Of a stretch of DNA of 64,000 nt, positions 1-8,587 are shown piece by piece. This DNA is from Saprospiraceae bacterium. GTDB lineage: Bacteria > Bacteroidota > Bacteroidia > Chitinophagales > Saprospiraceae. The stretch lies in the NCBI GenBank assembly GCA_041392805.1, contig JAWKLJ010000002.1, positions 3,301,001 through 3,365,000 of the forward strand, read 5' to 3'. The first letter of the stretch is position 1. The number at the start of each line of letters is the position of its first letter. The translations under genes and the position numbers were made by a program. A model generated the notes under the pieces. That model made no database searches. It worked only from the letters and a program-made list of their open reading frames with translations, and was not told the DNA's origin.

Positions 1-1328
1 ATAGCGTAGCCGCTTTTTTACTCCCCTTTCTTCAGGAAAACAAGCTTCAGATTATCGGTGAAGCCACTCCTCGGGAACTGGAAAGCATGCGGCGATTATT
101 GCCAGGATTTGTCCAAACCTTTCAGATCATCCGCATTGAAGAATTACCAGAGGACAAGGTCTATAAAGTTTTAGGGGCCTTAGCACAGTACAGCAGCAAA
201 AGGCATAAGATCGACATTCAGCCGGAAGCCATCAACCTTGCTTATCGCTTATTGCATCGCTATTTTCCTTATGAAAGCTTTCCAGGGAAAGGTATTAAAT
301 TTTTGGGCCAATGCATCAGTGAAGCCAAATTGAGCCACAAAAGCAAAGTCGATCACTGGAAGGTTATCCACCATTTTGTGCAACAAACCGGGATGCCCGA
401 ACTTTTTCTCAGGGACGATTTATTATTGGATACCAAAGAGTTGACTGGCTTTTTCCAAAGCAACATTATTGGTCAACCAGAGGCTATTGCCCAGATGTGC
501 AACCTCGTTAAAATATTTAAAGCCGGGCTGAATAATCCCAATAAACCCATTGCTACCTTACTGTTTGCAGGACCAACGGGCGTTGGTAAAACGGCTTGTG
601 CCAAAACCCTGGCCAACTATTTTTTCGGAAAAGGACAAAAACAATCTCCTTTGATCCGAATTGATATGAGTGAATACCAACACCCTGGCCAAATTACGCG
701 CTTTATTGGGTCGGGTCGCGGGACGGGAGAGTTGATAAAAGATATTCGCGAACGGCCCTTTTCCGTATTATTGCTCGATGAAATCGAAAAAGCAGATCCC
801 TCTATTTTTGATGCTTTATTGTCAGTCCTTGATGAAGGCATTTTAGTCGATGCCTATGGGCGAACCACTAATTTTCGAAATACCATCATTATTATGACTT
901 CCAACCTTGGGGCTAATAACAAACGCTCGATTAGCTTTAAGAATACGATGAATGATGAATCGAACTACCTCTCTGCCATTGAAAAACATTTCCGCCCGGA
1001 GTTTGTCAATCGGATTGATGGTACCGTCATGTTCCATTCGTTGACAGAGGAAGATGTTCGCCAAATTACGATAAAAGAACTGGTGGAATTAAAGCAACGC
1101 GAAGGCTTTGTTAAAAAACGTTTAGCCATTCATTTTACAGAAAAAGTAGTAGATTACCTGGTCAGTATTGGCTTTGATGAGCGCTACGGCGCCAGGCCCC
1201 TCCAACGAGCGATTGAACAACACCTGGTTTCTCCCATCGCCCAATGGCTACTAGAACACAATCACTTATCCAACAATATCTTAGTGATTGATTATCAACA
1301 AGAAATAACCATAAAAGTTGTAAAATAA
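1..1328 (+). CDS. Clp-family AAA+ ATPase, C-terminal part (5' end outside window)
   Basis: The reading frame is open from base 3 to the stop at 1328, so the first ATG (87) is internal and the gene starts left of the window. The visible part begins at the end of the first ATPase module, then a helical segment, then a complete second module: Walker A GPTGVGKT at nt 570-593, Walker B LLLDEIEKA near nt 769-795, an arginine-finger motif FRPEFVNRID near nt 990, and the C-terminal Clp D2-small domain with GARPLQRAIEQ. Such proteins are cytosolic hexameric unfoldases that thread substrates through a central pore. No long coiled-coil middle domain lies between the modules, so it is closer to ClpA/ClpC-like or specialised Clp ATPases than to ClpB. 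No gene symbol is given because the N-terminal domain cannot be seen. Confidence 0.85.
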   Translation, partial: SVAAFLLPFLQENKLQIIGEATPRELESMRRLLPGFVQTFQIIRIEELPEDKVYKVLGALAQYSSKRHKIDIQPEAINLAYRLLHRYFPYESFPGKGIKFLGQCISEAKLSHKSKVDHWKVIHHFVQQTGMPELFLRDDLLLDTKELTGFFQSNIIGQPEAIAQMCNLVKIFKAGLNNPNKPIATLLFAGPTGVGKTACAKTLANYFFGKGQKQSPLIRIDMSEYQHPGQITRFIGSGRGTGELIKDIRERPFSVLLLDEIEKADPSIFDALLSVLDEGILVDAYGRTTNFRNTIIIMTSNLGANNKRSISFKNTMNDESNYLSAIEKHFRPEFVNRIDGTVMFHSLTEEDVRQITIKELVELKQREGFVKKRLAIHFTEKVVDYLVSIGFDERYGARPLQRAIEQHLVSPIAQWLLEHNHLSNNILVIDYQQEITIKVVK

Positions 1329-1350
1329 ACTTCACAAAATGAGATTAAAC

Positions 1351-1403
1351 GGTTGATAGTCGATAGTCAACAATCCACCGACTATTGACCATCGACTACC
1401 AAC
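1351..1403. repeat. imperfect inverted repeat between convergent genes
   Basis: Two arms of about 20 bp (1351-1371 and 1384-1403) built on the motif GTTGnTAGTCGATnGTCAA face each other with three mismatches. They lie between the convergent Clp ATPase and OmpA-type genes. The position fits a bidirectional terminator, but the GC-poor stem without a clear T-run also fits a dispersed palindromic repeat. Confidence 0.6.
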
Positions 1404-1421
1404 TATCGTTCATAAAATCAC

Positions 1422-3194
1422 CTATGAATTCAAATCATTTAATGCTTTTCGGATCGACTGCATGCTTGATGGTTTAAAATCCAAGGTGTGCTGCGGCATA
1501 GCGCCTACCGTTGTATCTTTTACGGCTAGCTGTGCCCGACCATCAATGACTTTTATGCCAATGATTCGAATAGCGGCATCTTTAGGGGCGGCCTGGGTCA
1601 TATAAGTGTTTTTATCACCAGCTTTGTAAGCCCTCATCATGCTTTTGATGTCTTTAAAAACGACAAATATTTCTTCTTCTAATTGATCTGAATCGGCGAC
1701 AGCCAATGGCATTTTATCGGCTTCGGGGGTATTGGAAAATCGATCACAATTAATCCAACCCAGGTTATTGACCTGATAAAAGTAGTTCATTGTCATCGCT
1801 TTTGAAGAAAACCCAATGTTCGCATATTTCGTCTCGAAAAGAGCTAATTGAGCGGCTTTATTACTTTCCCATTTTTCTAGTTTTTCGCTGTATATTTTTA
1901 AGCGGGCCGCTTCTGATTTTTGCTTTTTTTCGGCAAATGCCAGGAATTCCGGAGATTGGTGAAAATTTTCTCTTTGCTGATCCAAGTTCTTATCCCATGC
2001 TATTTTAGCTGCCTGGTAGGCAACTAAGCGATCCTCATAGGTTGCTATTTCCTCCTTGTACGTTATCACCCTTGCCTTATAGCGCTCCACGCGTTGTTTA
2101 TATTCCTCCATTTTACGGGCATACATTTCCTCTTCCTTTTCGATCAGCTTTTCCTTACCCAACACCATTCTTTTCAAAAAACCAGGTTGGTAATGAATGG
2201 ATTCTCTTTTAGGTTCAACGGGCCGATAAGGTGTCAAAGGCTTCTTAGGTTCAAGGGGTTCGTTGGACAAATCCAGTTTCAGGTGCGGCGGTTTCAGCCA
2301 TAGGCGAGGCATTTCTGGCTTGGGCGGCAGGTCTTTTAATATGGCCTCCAGAGTGGAGCCAAAGTTTTGACCAGTGGGAGTCCAATCCGCTACTTTCCCT
2401 TCTTGGTTTTGTACCGCTGTGAAGAGCTGCATACCTTCTAACTGGGCAGGAGTAGGCATCCCAACTACCAGGTTTTGGCCATTCTGCAATTGCAGCGGAC
2501 GGCCATCGGCCGAAGCGCTCAGGTAAAGCATGCCTCCGGTTTCCAGCTGTTGATCACCACTATGGGTCGACAGTCCATCGAGGACCATATCTGTATAGGA
2601 ATAGGCTTCCTTTAATGCAAAGGTAACCTCGCCTTCAGGGTATGTTCCATCCTCAAAAACCAGGGCATTTTCGTCGATCCAGACCGTCGTACCACCCTTT
2701 CCATTAATTTTGACGGCCTCCCCCGCTTTAAAACTAAAAGATTGGGTACGTCCCTGGGCGAGGTCAGTCATTAGGTCACCAAGTGATTCGATTGTTCTGG
2801 CCGTTAGGATAAGGTCAACGCGGCGATTCAGTGCCCTATTGCCGTCTTCATCATTGGCGTAGGTTGGATTTTCTTCTCCAAAACTTTTAAGAGTTGTTTT
2901 TTCTACTAAAATGCCAAGGGAAGTCAGGTAGGTTTGCGCAGAAAGGGCTCGTTTTTCCGCTAGTTCCCGATTGTAGTCGGCAGCGCCGCGATCATCCGTA
3001 TGTGCCAATACTTCAAGCTGGTAATCACCAAGGCCGTAGGTTTGTGAGACCAGTTCATCCAAGGTTTGTTGCGCTTGTTTTGTTAATTGGTACTGGTCGG
3101 TGTCAAAGTAAATGGCTTTTCGCAGCAACTCCTGGGCGTAAACACCTGTGGTCATTACATAGACCAGACAGGCTAACAAGTACGTTTTCCGCAT
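1422..3194 (-). CDS. secreted OmpA-domain protein with long coiled coil
   Basis: 590 aa. A signal peptide (residues 1-20, ending VYA-Q) is followed directly by an OmpA-like peptidoglycan-binding domain at about residues 25-130, with the motifs HTDDRG and NRRVDLIL. This domain normally sits at the C-terminus of outer-membrane proteins; here it leads. Residues about 150-290 are predicted beta-rich, residues about 290-330 are Pro-rich, and about 335-465 is a charged coiled coil rich in Lys, Glu and Tyr. A further globular C-terminal domain follows. The likely place is the periplasm, bound to peptidoglycan. The ATG at 3194 starts a clean signal peptide. The function of the long C-terminal part is unknown. 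Confidence 0.8.
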   Translation of the reverse strand: MRKTYLLACLVYVMTTGVYAQELLRKAIYFDTDQYQLTKQAQQTLDELVSQTYGLGDYQLEVLAHTDDRGAADYNRELAEKRALSAQTYLTSLGILVEKTTLKSFGEENPTYANDEDGNRALNRRVDLILTARTIESLGDLMTDLAQGRTQSFSFKAGEAVKINGKGGTTVWIDENALVFEDGTYPEGEVTFALKEAYSYTDMVLDGLSTHSGDQQLETGGMLYLSASADGRPLQLQNGQNLVVGMPTPAQLEGMQLFTAVQNQEGKVADWTPTGQNFGSTLEAILKDLPPKPEMPRLWLKPPHLKLDLSNEPLEPKKPLTPYRPVEPKRESIHYQPGFLKRMVLGKEKLIEKEEEMYARKMEEYKQRVERYKARVITYKEEIATYEDRLVAYQAAKIAWDKNLDQQRENFHQSPEFLAFAEKKQKSEAARLKIYSEKLEKWESNKAAQLALFETKYANIGFSSKAMTMNYFYQVNNLGWINCDRFSNTPEADKMPLAVADSDQLEEEIFVVFKDIKSMMRAYKAGDKNTYMTQAAPKDAAIRIIGIKVIDGRAQLAVKDTTVGAMPQHTLDFKPSSMQSIRKALNDLNS

Positions 3195-3313
3195 GATTAA
3201 AGATGTTTTAGTTATACAACAGATTTAAATTCCCAGTAAATACGAGGGTAGTTGAACCAACATAGAACGCATTTTTAAAGGCAAAAAATCGGGATGATTT
3301 GGCATGGTTAGTG

Positions 3314-3350
3314 CTCGCCTTTTCCAAGATGTAGCGAGAAAAGGCGTTTT
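3314..3350 (+). terminator. stem-loop followed by T-run
   Basis: The sequence CGCCTTTT, a loop of about 15 nt, then AAAAGGCG is followed by six Ts. It has the form of an intrinsic terminator reading on the plus strand, but no plus-strand gene ends close upstream. It may instead act as insulation between the two minus-strand genes. Confidence 0.35.
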
Positions 3351-3429
3351 TTGTAATGCCTAGAAGATAATGCCTAAACAATTAACGCAGAATCATAGAT
3401 TGGTTACATCTCTTAACATTTTTCTTTCA

Positions 3430-4464
3430 CTAATAGTCCTTTTTTATGCTTTGCGCTTCAGGCAGAGAAACCTCCAGCGGGCGAATGGCTTTGCCATCAC
3501 TCCAATTGCCCAGAAAAAGCTGTTGGGTGCTGCCGCCTAAGATGAGGTCACAATGTTCACCCTTTCGCACACAATCCAGGAGGGCATCCATCAATTTCCA
3601 ATAACCAAAAAAATCCACTGCATCGAGGCGAGCTATCCGAAGCGCCCGTTTAGCCGTAAAGTTGCGAATGCCGGTATCAAAGTCCAGGTCTATGCTATAG
3701 GATTGATTATGCCCTGCACCTACTTCGGGCTTGCCATAGGCATCCATATATTGGTACAACAAATTGCGATCAGGGGTATGGATCGCCGTTTCAAATATCC
3801 GTTTGGCCATTTTATCTCCGACCACCTTATCCCCTTCACTAACCATCAAGAGTACTTTGGTATCCTCTGGCATCTTTTTATAGGACTTCAAGCGCCCACC
3901 TGTCAGGGGCCCCGTACCAGGTGCGCACAAAAGGAGGCCTTTGGGAGTCGGGATTGAAAATTTTTCAAACTCAACTGCCAACTTTGCGGCGATGATACCA
4001 CCGTAAGAATGCCCCACAAAGGTCAGGGGTTCAATGATGGGGCGGACATGTTCGCCGGTCTGCAGCTCTGCTAAGGCAGCGCGGATGGCGATGGCTACAT
4101 TTTTGGCAAATCTTGGCGGGCGAGGAAAAACAAGGTCTTTTTGATAACGCGGGAAAATGACGATATTCCCTTTTTTCACCAAATGTTTAATCCATTGGCC
4201 ATAAATCATGGGATTATAAGCACCGTAGCCATGCATAAAAACGACGACATGGGCGGAGTCTGGCTTTGGCGCATCGGGCTCAAACAGCCAGTACCCTTTC
4301 GCTTTCTGGGCAAAATCCTGGAAAACGACCCGCTCGTGTAGGTAATCGGCCCCACCTGGCCCGCTCGTCGGCTGCTCGGGTTGCTGGATGGACTCGGCGG
4401 CTTGGGACCAGGTCAGTAAAGGGATGCATAAGCACAAAAGGAATTGTGTCAGTTTATACGGCAT
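3430..4464 (-). CDS. secreted alpha/beta hydrolase
   Basis: 344 aa with a signal peptide (about residues 1-21). The alpha/beta-hydrolase core shows an oxyanion-hole segment HGYGAY (about 79-84), the nucleophile elbow GHSYGG with Ser153, a likely acid residue Asp212 in SEGDKVV and the catalytic His252 in AGHNQS. The layout fits a lipase/esterase or dienelactone-hydrolase-like enzyme acting in the periplasm or outside the cell; the substrate cannot be told. It stands alone, divergent from rmuC, with about 85 bp between the start codons that must carry both promoters. Confidence 0.8.
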   Translation of the reverse strand: MPYKLTQFLLCLCIPLLTWSQAAESIQQPEQPTSGPGGADYLHERVVFQDFAQKAKGYWLFEPDAPKPDSAHVVVFMHGYGAYNPMIYGQWIKHLVKKGNIVIFPRYQKDLVFPRPPRFAKNVAIAIRAALAELQTGEHVRPIIEPLTFVGHSYGGIIAAKLAVEFEKFSIPTPKGLLLCAPGTGPLTGGRLKSYKKMPEDTKVLLMVSEGDKVVGDKMAKRIFETAIHTPDRNLLYQYMDAYGKPEVGAGHNQSYSIDLDFDTGIRNFTAKRALRIARLDAVDFFGYWKLMDALLDCVRKGEHCDLILGGSTQQLFLGNWSDGKAIRPLEVSLPEAQSIKKDY

Positions 4465-4549
4465 CTAGTTTATCACTTTTCTTACTAAAAAATTTAATTT
4501 ATTTGGTGATATTACAAAAATAGCTTTAATTTGAAAAAATGCCTGTTTT

Positions 4550-5887
4550 ATGGATGATCCATTGGTAATATCCTTTTTTTATTTGCTGATTGGCCTCATT
4601 TTAGGTGCCTTGGGCAGTTGGGTTTATGCTAAATTCCACTTTCAGGCCCAGTATATTGAACGCAAAACGCTAGATCAGGTTTATGTTTTAAAAGACATTT
4701 ATCAAAACCTGCAACAACAGGCAGATGTTTATCGGGATGATCTATTAGAAAAAGACCAGGAAATAAGGCAATTGAGTAATGAGCTATCGGCCAAAGGGCA
4801 AACGATTCACTTTTTAGAAGAAAAACTCCAACATCAGTTGGAAGGAATGGAGGCCTTGCAAAAACAGTCCCGAATAGAGTTTGAAAACATTGCCAATCGG
4901 CTGTTGGAGGAAAAAAGCCAGACCTTTAGCCAACAAAACCAGCAGCAACTGGGTGGAATCCTGGATCCGCTGAAGGAGAAGATAAAATCCTTCGAAGAAG
5001 GAATCGAAAGGCGGTTTCTGGAAGAAACCAAGGACCGGGTCTCCCTACAAAAGGAAATTGAACATCTTCGATTGCTGAATCAGCAATTGAGTGAAGATGC
5101 CAACAACCTGGCTTCGGCATTAAAAGGCGAAAATAAGACCCAAGGCGATTGGGGCGAATTTCAGCTGGAATTACTCCTGGAGAAAGCAGGCTTGACCAAA
5201 GACATCCACTATCAGGTGCAGACCAGTTTTAAGGATGAAGACGGTCAGCAAAAACGACCGGATTTTATCGTCAATTTGCCAGAAGGTAAGCACCTTATCA
5301 TTGACTCCAAGGTCTCTTTGATTGCTTATGAGCGATTTTTCAATACCAGCGACGAGAAAAAACGGGACAAATACCTTAAGCAACACATCGACAGCCTTCG
5401 CCAACACATCAAAGACCTTAGCGGCAAACGCTATCAGCACCTTTACCAGATGAATACCCCCGATTATTTAATGCTGTTTGTTCCCATCGAACCGGCTTTC
5501 ACCGTGGCGACCAAAGCAGATAATCGCCTGTTCATGGAGGCTTTGGATCAAAATATTGTCATCGTAACCACCTCTACCCTGCTCGCTACCATGCGCACCG
5601 TTGCTTTCATCTGGAAACAGGAAAAGCAAAAACGGAATGTCCTGGAGATCGCCCGACAAAGTGGCTTATTATACGATAAACTCTGTGGTTTTGTGGAAGA
5701 TCTTAAAACAGTGGGCGGGCGTTTGAATAATGCGCAAGCTGCTTATCACGATGCCATGAACAAGCTGGTGGATTCTAAAAAATACGGGGATACGCTTTTG
5801 GGTCGAGCCGAACGAATTAAAGCATTGGGGGCCAAAGCATCCAAGCAGCTCCCAAAGGATCTTTTGGATCAAGTGGAGGAAGAGTAG
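4550..5887 (+). CDS. rmuC: RmuC-family DNA recombination protein
   Basis: 445 aa. One N-terminal membrane helix (about 5-27) is followed by a coiled coil (about 45-190) and the RmuC nuclease-like domain: GDWGEFQ before the core, then RPDFIVN near residue 237 and DSKVS near 251, the PD-(D/E)XK-like signature of the family. RmuC proteins limit inversions at short inverted repeats in E. coli and are thought to cut or process DNA structures. The length matches the family. The ATG at 4550 puts the anchor at the N-terminus as expected. Confidence 0.9.
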   Translation: MDDPLVISFFYLLIGLILGALGSWVYAKFHFQAQYIERKTLDQVYVLKDIYQNLQQQADVYRDDLLEKDQEIRQLSNELSAKGQTIHFLEEKLQHQLEGMEALQKQSRIEFENIANRLLEEKSQTFSQQNQQQLGGILDPLKEKIKSFEEGIERRFLEETKDRVSLQKEIEHLRLLNQQLSEDANNLASALKGENKTQGDWGEFQLELLLEKAGLTKDIHYQVQTSFKDEDGQQKRPDFIVNLPEGKHLIIDSKVSLIAYERFFNTSDEKKRDKYLKQHIDSLRQHIKDLSGKRYQHLYQMNTPDYLMLFVPIEPAFTVATKADNRLFMEALDQNIVIVTTSTLLATMRTVAFIWKQEKQKRNVLEIARQSGLLYDKLCGFVEDLKTVGGRLNNAQAAYHDAMNKLVDSKKYGDTLLGRAERIKALGAKASKQLPKDLLDQVEEE

Positions 5888-5925
5888 GTGGTGGGGCCTG
5901 CTTCCTCCTAGCCTTGTCCCTTTGT

Positions 5926-5969
5926 AAACTTCAAGCTGGGGCTTGACGACCGCTTGGAGTTTTATTTGT
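5926..5969 (-). repeat. attC-like hairpin, degenerate
   Basis: Arms AAACTTCAAGC (5926-5936) and GCTTGGAGTTT (5952-5962) enclose a 15-nt loop and are followed by TATTT. The same layout, with nearly the same arm bases, is seen at 23948-24006. On the minus strand it lies two bases after the stop codon of a gene remnant, which is where an integron cassette carries its attC site. The outer core box (GTTRRRY) is not preserved here, so this is a weak or decayed site. Confidence 0.4.
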
Positions 5970-5971
5970 TC

Positions 5972-6184
5972 TCAGCAGTCTTCTATTTTTTCAATTATTT
6001 CTTTATTACTCACCGGAATAATTCCAAATCTCCTCTTGAGCGAATCTAGCATTAATTTTCCATATTTAATTTGTGTCCCTAAAATAGCCTCTCCCGCGAG
6101 AATAACTTTAAAATCGAATTCATATGCATCAATAGCTTACTAAGCTTAAATCACTTCTTAGTGACTCTATATCATAATCAGTAA
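5972..6184 (-). pseudogene. frameshifted C-terminal gene remnant, family unknown
   Basis: Two minus-strand frames continue each other. The first reads ITDYDIESLRSDLSLVSY and then stops; a shift of frame then gives about 50 protein-like residues starting YEFDFKVILAGEAILG and ending KIEDC before the stop at 5972-5974. Together they look like the C-terminal half of a small cytosolic protein with one frameshift. It begins directly at the 3' end of the SCO1-like gene, which points to a junction. I do not recognise the family. Confidence 0.45.
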
Positions 6185-6835
6185 TTATTCTTTCTTCAAT
6201 GTTTTAATGTCAGCTATTAGTTGATTGATAGATGCTTTGTTTAAACCATTATAAATCCCTCTAATATGTCTATTTTTATCAATCAATACGAAATTTTCGG
6301 TGTGTAGAAATTCATCTTCTTCTTTATCCAAGCCCAAACTTTCTTCAACAAAATAATCCTTCCTCCCTAATCTGTAAATTTCTTGTTGAGTACCTGTAAC
6401 CAAATGCCATTTATGAGATAAAATACCATTATCTTCTGCATATTGTTTCAGCACGGGAACAGAGTCTCTCTCAGGAGTTACGGAATGAGAAATCAACAAA
6501 ACATCATTATCCTCTATAAATTCATCTTGAAGAATTCCCATATTTGCTGTGATCTTGGGACAAATGCCGGGACAAATGGTGAAGAAAAAATCTGCTACAT
6601 AAATTTTATCTTCAAATTTTTTCTCTGTGATAATAATTCCTTCTTGATTGGTCAGTTTAAAAGGTGAAACTCGATGGAATGTATCTAATATTTTAACATC
6701 AGGTGAAATCCAATGAGGAGTAAAAGTTGCTTCATTATAAAAAGGGAGTGTTGTAACTCTACTTTTGTTTGGCTGCGATTCATTACAAGCTACCAAACAG
6801 ATTATTGATAAAAAAAGAATGATATTATTTTTCAT
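6185..6835 (-). CDS. SCO1/SenC-family copper lipoprotein
   Basis: 216 aa from the ATG at 6835; an earlier in-frame ATG at 6862 would put nine residues ahead of the signal peptide and lies deep inside the upstream gene. A lipoprotein signal ends LVAC (Cys17). The thioredoxin-like fold carries the SCO copper site: CPGIC (Cys88, Cys92) and a distal His178 in LHTENF. SCO proteins deliver copper to, or reduce the thiols of, the CuA site of cytochrome oxidase; family members near YHYH and Spy-like genes may serve other copper uses. It overlaps the end of the MORN lipoprotein gene by 11 bp and so is probably the last gene of the operon. Confidence 0.88.
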   Translation of the reverse strand: MKNNIILFLSIICLVACNESQPNKSRVTTLPFYNEATFTPHWISPDVKILDTFHRVSPFKLTNQEGIIITEKKFEDKIYVADFFFTICPGICPKITANMGILQDEFIEDNDVLLISHSVTPERDSVPVLKQYAEDNGILSHKWHLVTGTQQEIYRLGRKDYFVEESLGLDKEEDEFLHTENFVLIDKNRHIRGIYNGLNKASINQLIADIKTLKKE

Positions 6836-7451
6836 ATTTAATATTTTCATCTTCCAAGCCATAGCAGAGTGCTGCTTTTTTTAACCCAAAAATTCTACCT
6901 TCTTTCGCTTCATAATTGGCATACAAATCACCATTTTTCCTAAATGCCTGTTGAATGCCTTCTTCTTTTCCCATATTCATATTTAGTTTCTTGTATAATT
7001 CGCCAGTTGGGTACCATTGCTTTTGTTCTCCGTGTGCTTTTCCCAAATGATAGTTTAGGTGAGTAATTAAGATATGGGGGGGGTCTGTTGACCATAGTTT
7101 TTTCTCTCCGTGCAATTTACCTTTATGATAATGTGCTACTTGTTTCAGCTTGCCGTCAGGATACCATTGAATAAATTGATTTTGCTTTTTGCCATCCAAA
7201 ATGCCTGCTTTTTCTTTTAAAGTGCTGTCTTGGTGAAAACTTACCATGTAACCTGTGAAGGGTTCGTTGTTCAAAGACCATATTGATGTTCTATTGTCAT
7301 AATTTAGGGAAGATTTATGCACAACCCTATCTGGTATTGCGACTGATGCGACATCTAAATCAAGATGATGTACTTTTTCCTCATGGCTATTTTCTATACA
7401 ACTTATCATTATTGACACCAAAAGAAATATAATTGGAACAATGCGCTTCAT
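6825..7451 (-). CDS. MORN-repeat (YwqK-like) lipoprotein
   Basis: 208 aa from the ATG at 7451. The ATG at 7481 would add ten residues in front of the signal peptide and lies in the stem of a hairpin. The lipobox is MISC (Cys18). Residues about 60-195 hold four or five MORN_2-type repeats of about 22 residues, with the pattern GxxWYPDGKLKxxxxYxxGKxHG. These beta-hairpin repeats usually mediate surface contacts; some family members are annotated as antitoxin-like without proof. It sits between the first YHYH gene and the SCO1 gene, so a role in the same envelope process is an inference from position. Confidence 0.75.
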   Translation of the reverse strand: MKRIVPIIFLLVSIMISCIENSHEEKVHHLDLDVASVAIPDRVVHKSSLNYDNRTSIWSLNNEPFTGYMVSFHQDSTLKEKAGILDGKKQNQFIQWYPDGKLKQVAHYHKGKLHGEKKLWSTDPPHILITHLNYHLGKAHGEQKQWYPTGELYKKLNMNMGKEEGIQQAFRKNGDLYANYEAKEGRIFGLKKAALCYGLEDENIKYEK

Positions 7452-7466
7452 TTTTTTGAATATTAG

Positions 7467-7513
7467 GAAAGAAATCATCAAACTCGAATGGCTAAAATTT
7501 GATGATTTCTTTC
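7467..7513 (-). promoter_or_regulatory. perfect 16-bp hairpin ahead of the MORN lipoprotein start
   Basis: GAAAGAAATCATCAAA (7467-7482) and its exact complement (7498-7513) enclose a 15-nt loop. The structure ends 16 nt before the MORN gene start codon and lies downstream of the YHYH stop. There is no T-run after it in either direction, so it is more likely an RNA processing, stability or translation-control element in a polycistronic message than a terminator. Confidence 0.55.
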
Positions 7514-7535
7514 AAATGAGGAATTGATTTAAATT

Positions 7536-8426
7536 CTATTGAATTCCATTAGGAGTCCCTTTCAGTTCACCTGCAAAAAGAGCAATGACATTTCCCAAAT
7601 AATATTCATTGACAATGTGGTAATGATAAAATTCTTCACCGTCACTATGCTGCGTCGAAGAAAAATGACCGCCAGAGTCATCCAAATCCGTTGGATGGTC
7701 TCCTGTTGAGTTACATTTTCTACCATAAATTAAAAAGGCATCCGACATTATACCAACTAACTTCTCGTCGTCATAGGAAAGAACTGTATTTTCGGGAACA
7801 TCATAAGCCTCTATATGATAGTGATAACCTGAGGGGCCATTGTGGGCTCCAGCATAATCAAAAGTCTCAATAATCATCTCTTCCAAAGGTCTGTTTGGAC
7901 CTTCTAAATCATTGAAAATAGGAACACCCGTTACAGCAATCCCAATAGGTCCCAGTCCTGTAACTGTACCATTTGATGCCAATTCTGGTGTATTAGGTAC
8001 CGTAAGGGTAAAGCTACGATTGCCACCAATACGACCAGGAGTCTGATGAACTGCCACTACTGGGTCGATATATAAAGGATGTGTTTCCTCCCAATAGGGA
8101 GATGTATGATTTGGAAGTCCATTTGACTCAATGGTGATTTCATTTCCATCAAATGATACCGTTACTGCATCAGGATTGAATTCGTCAAAGGCGGAAAGAG
8201 GCGTACTGGCAATACCCGTATCATTTGGGTCCGTATTATCTGCCACGAAGCCATCTGGCTGCTCACATGACACACGACTTACATTTGGATTGCCTAATGC
8301 ATCACCATCGGCATCTTCGTACCAAATAGTTTCGATGCAATCGTCATCTTTCTTACAAGATGATGAGAAAATAAGAATCGACAATCCAAAAAGAATTGTA
8401 AAAAGGGAAAAAACTGATTTTGCCAT
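7536..8426 (-). CDS. YHYH-domain lipoprotein, copy 1
   Basis: 296 aa. The lipobox FSSSC gives Cys24. Residues 35-70 carry a calcium-type motif YEDADGDALGNP with cysteines at 30 and 54, as in many secreted Bacteroidota proteins. The YHYH domain (about 85-296) contains the two name-giving motifs at 201-204 and 267-270, a conserved GPIGI and IYGRKC. The molecular role of YHYH proteins is not established; the His clusters make metal binding likely. Residues 1 to about 87 are almost identical to the second copy at 20384-21271, after which the two diverge. It lies downstream of the interrupted TolC-like gene. Confidence 0.85.
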   Translation of the reverse strand: MAKSVFSLFTILFGLSILIFSSSCKKDDDCIETIWYEDADGDALGNPNVSRVSCEQPDGFVADNTDPNDTGIASTPLSAFDEFNPDAVTVSFDGNEITIESNGLPNHTSPYWEETHPLYIDPVVAVHQTPGRIGGNRSFTLTVPNTPELASNGTVTGLGPIGIAVTGVPIFNDLEGPNRPLEEMIIETFDYAGAHNGPSGYHYHIEAYDVPENTVLSYDDEKLVGIMSDAFLIYGRKCNSTGDHPTDLDDSGGHFSSTQHSDGEEFYHYHIVNEYYLGNVIALFAGELKGTPNGIQ

Positions 8427-8460
8427 AATGAAGAATTTTCAAGTTATTTCCCTTTAGACC
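8168..8460. repeat. 293-bp block shared with 21013-21305
   Basis: The 5' 260 bp of the YHYH copy 1 gene plus 34 bp of leader match 21013-21305 with one difference seen by eye (position 8423). Similarity drops sharply on both sides, although a further short match AAAATCCTTCGG lies just beyond at 8472-8483. This is a local conversion tract or recombination junction. Confidence 0.85.
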
Positions 8461-8587
8461 ATCGATTACTTAAAATCCTTCGGTGAGATTAAAAATAAAT
8501 TCCATAATTCTCTAAATGTTTCTGTGAATGGGGCTTTCCGTTTACTAACTATTACTGGTCTTTCTTAATGCTATTTGTACTTGCTTT

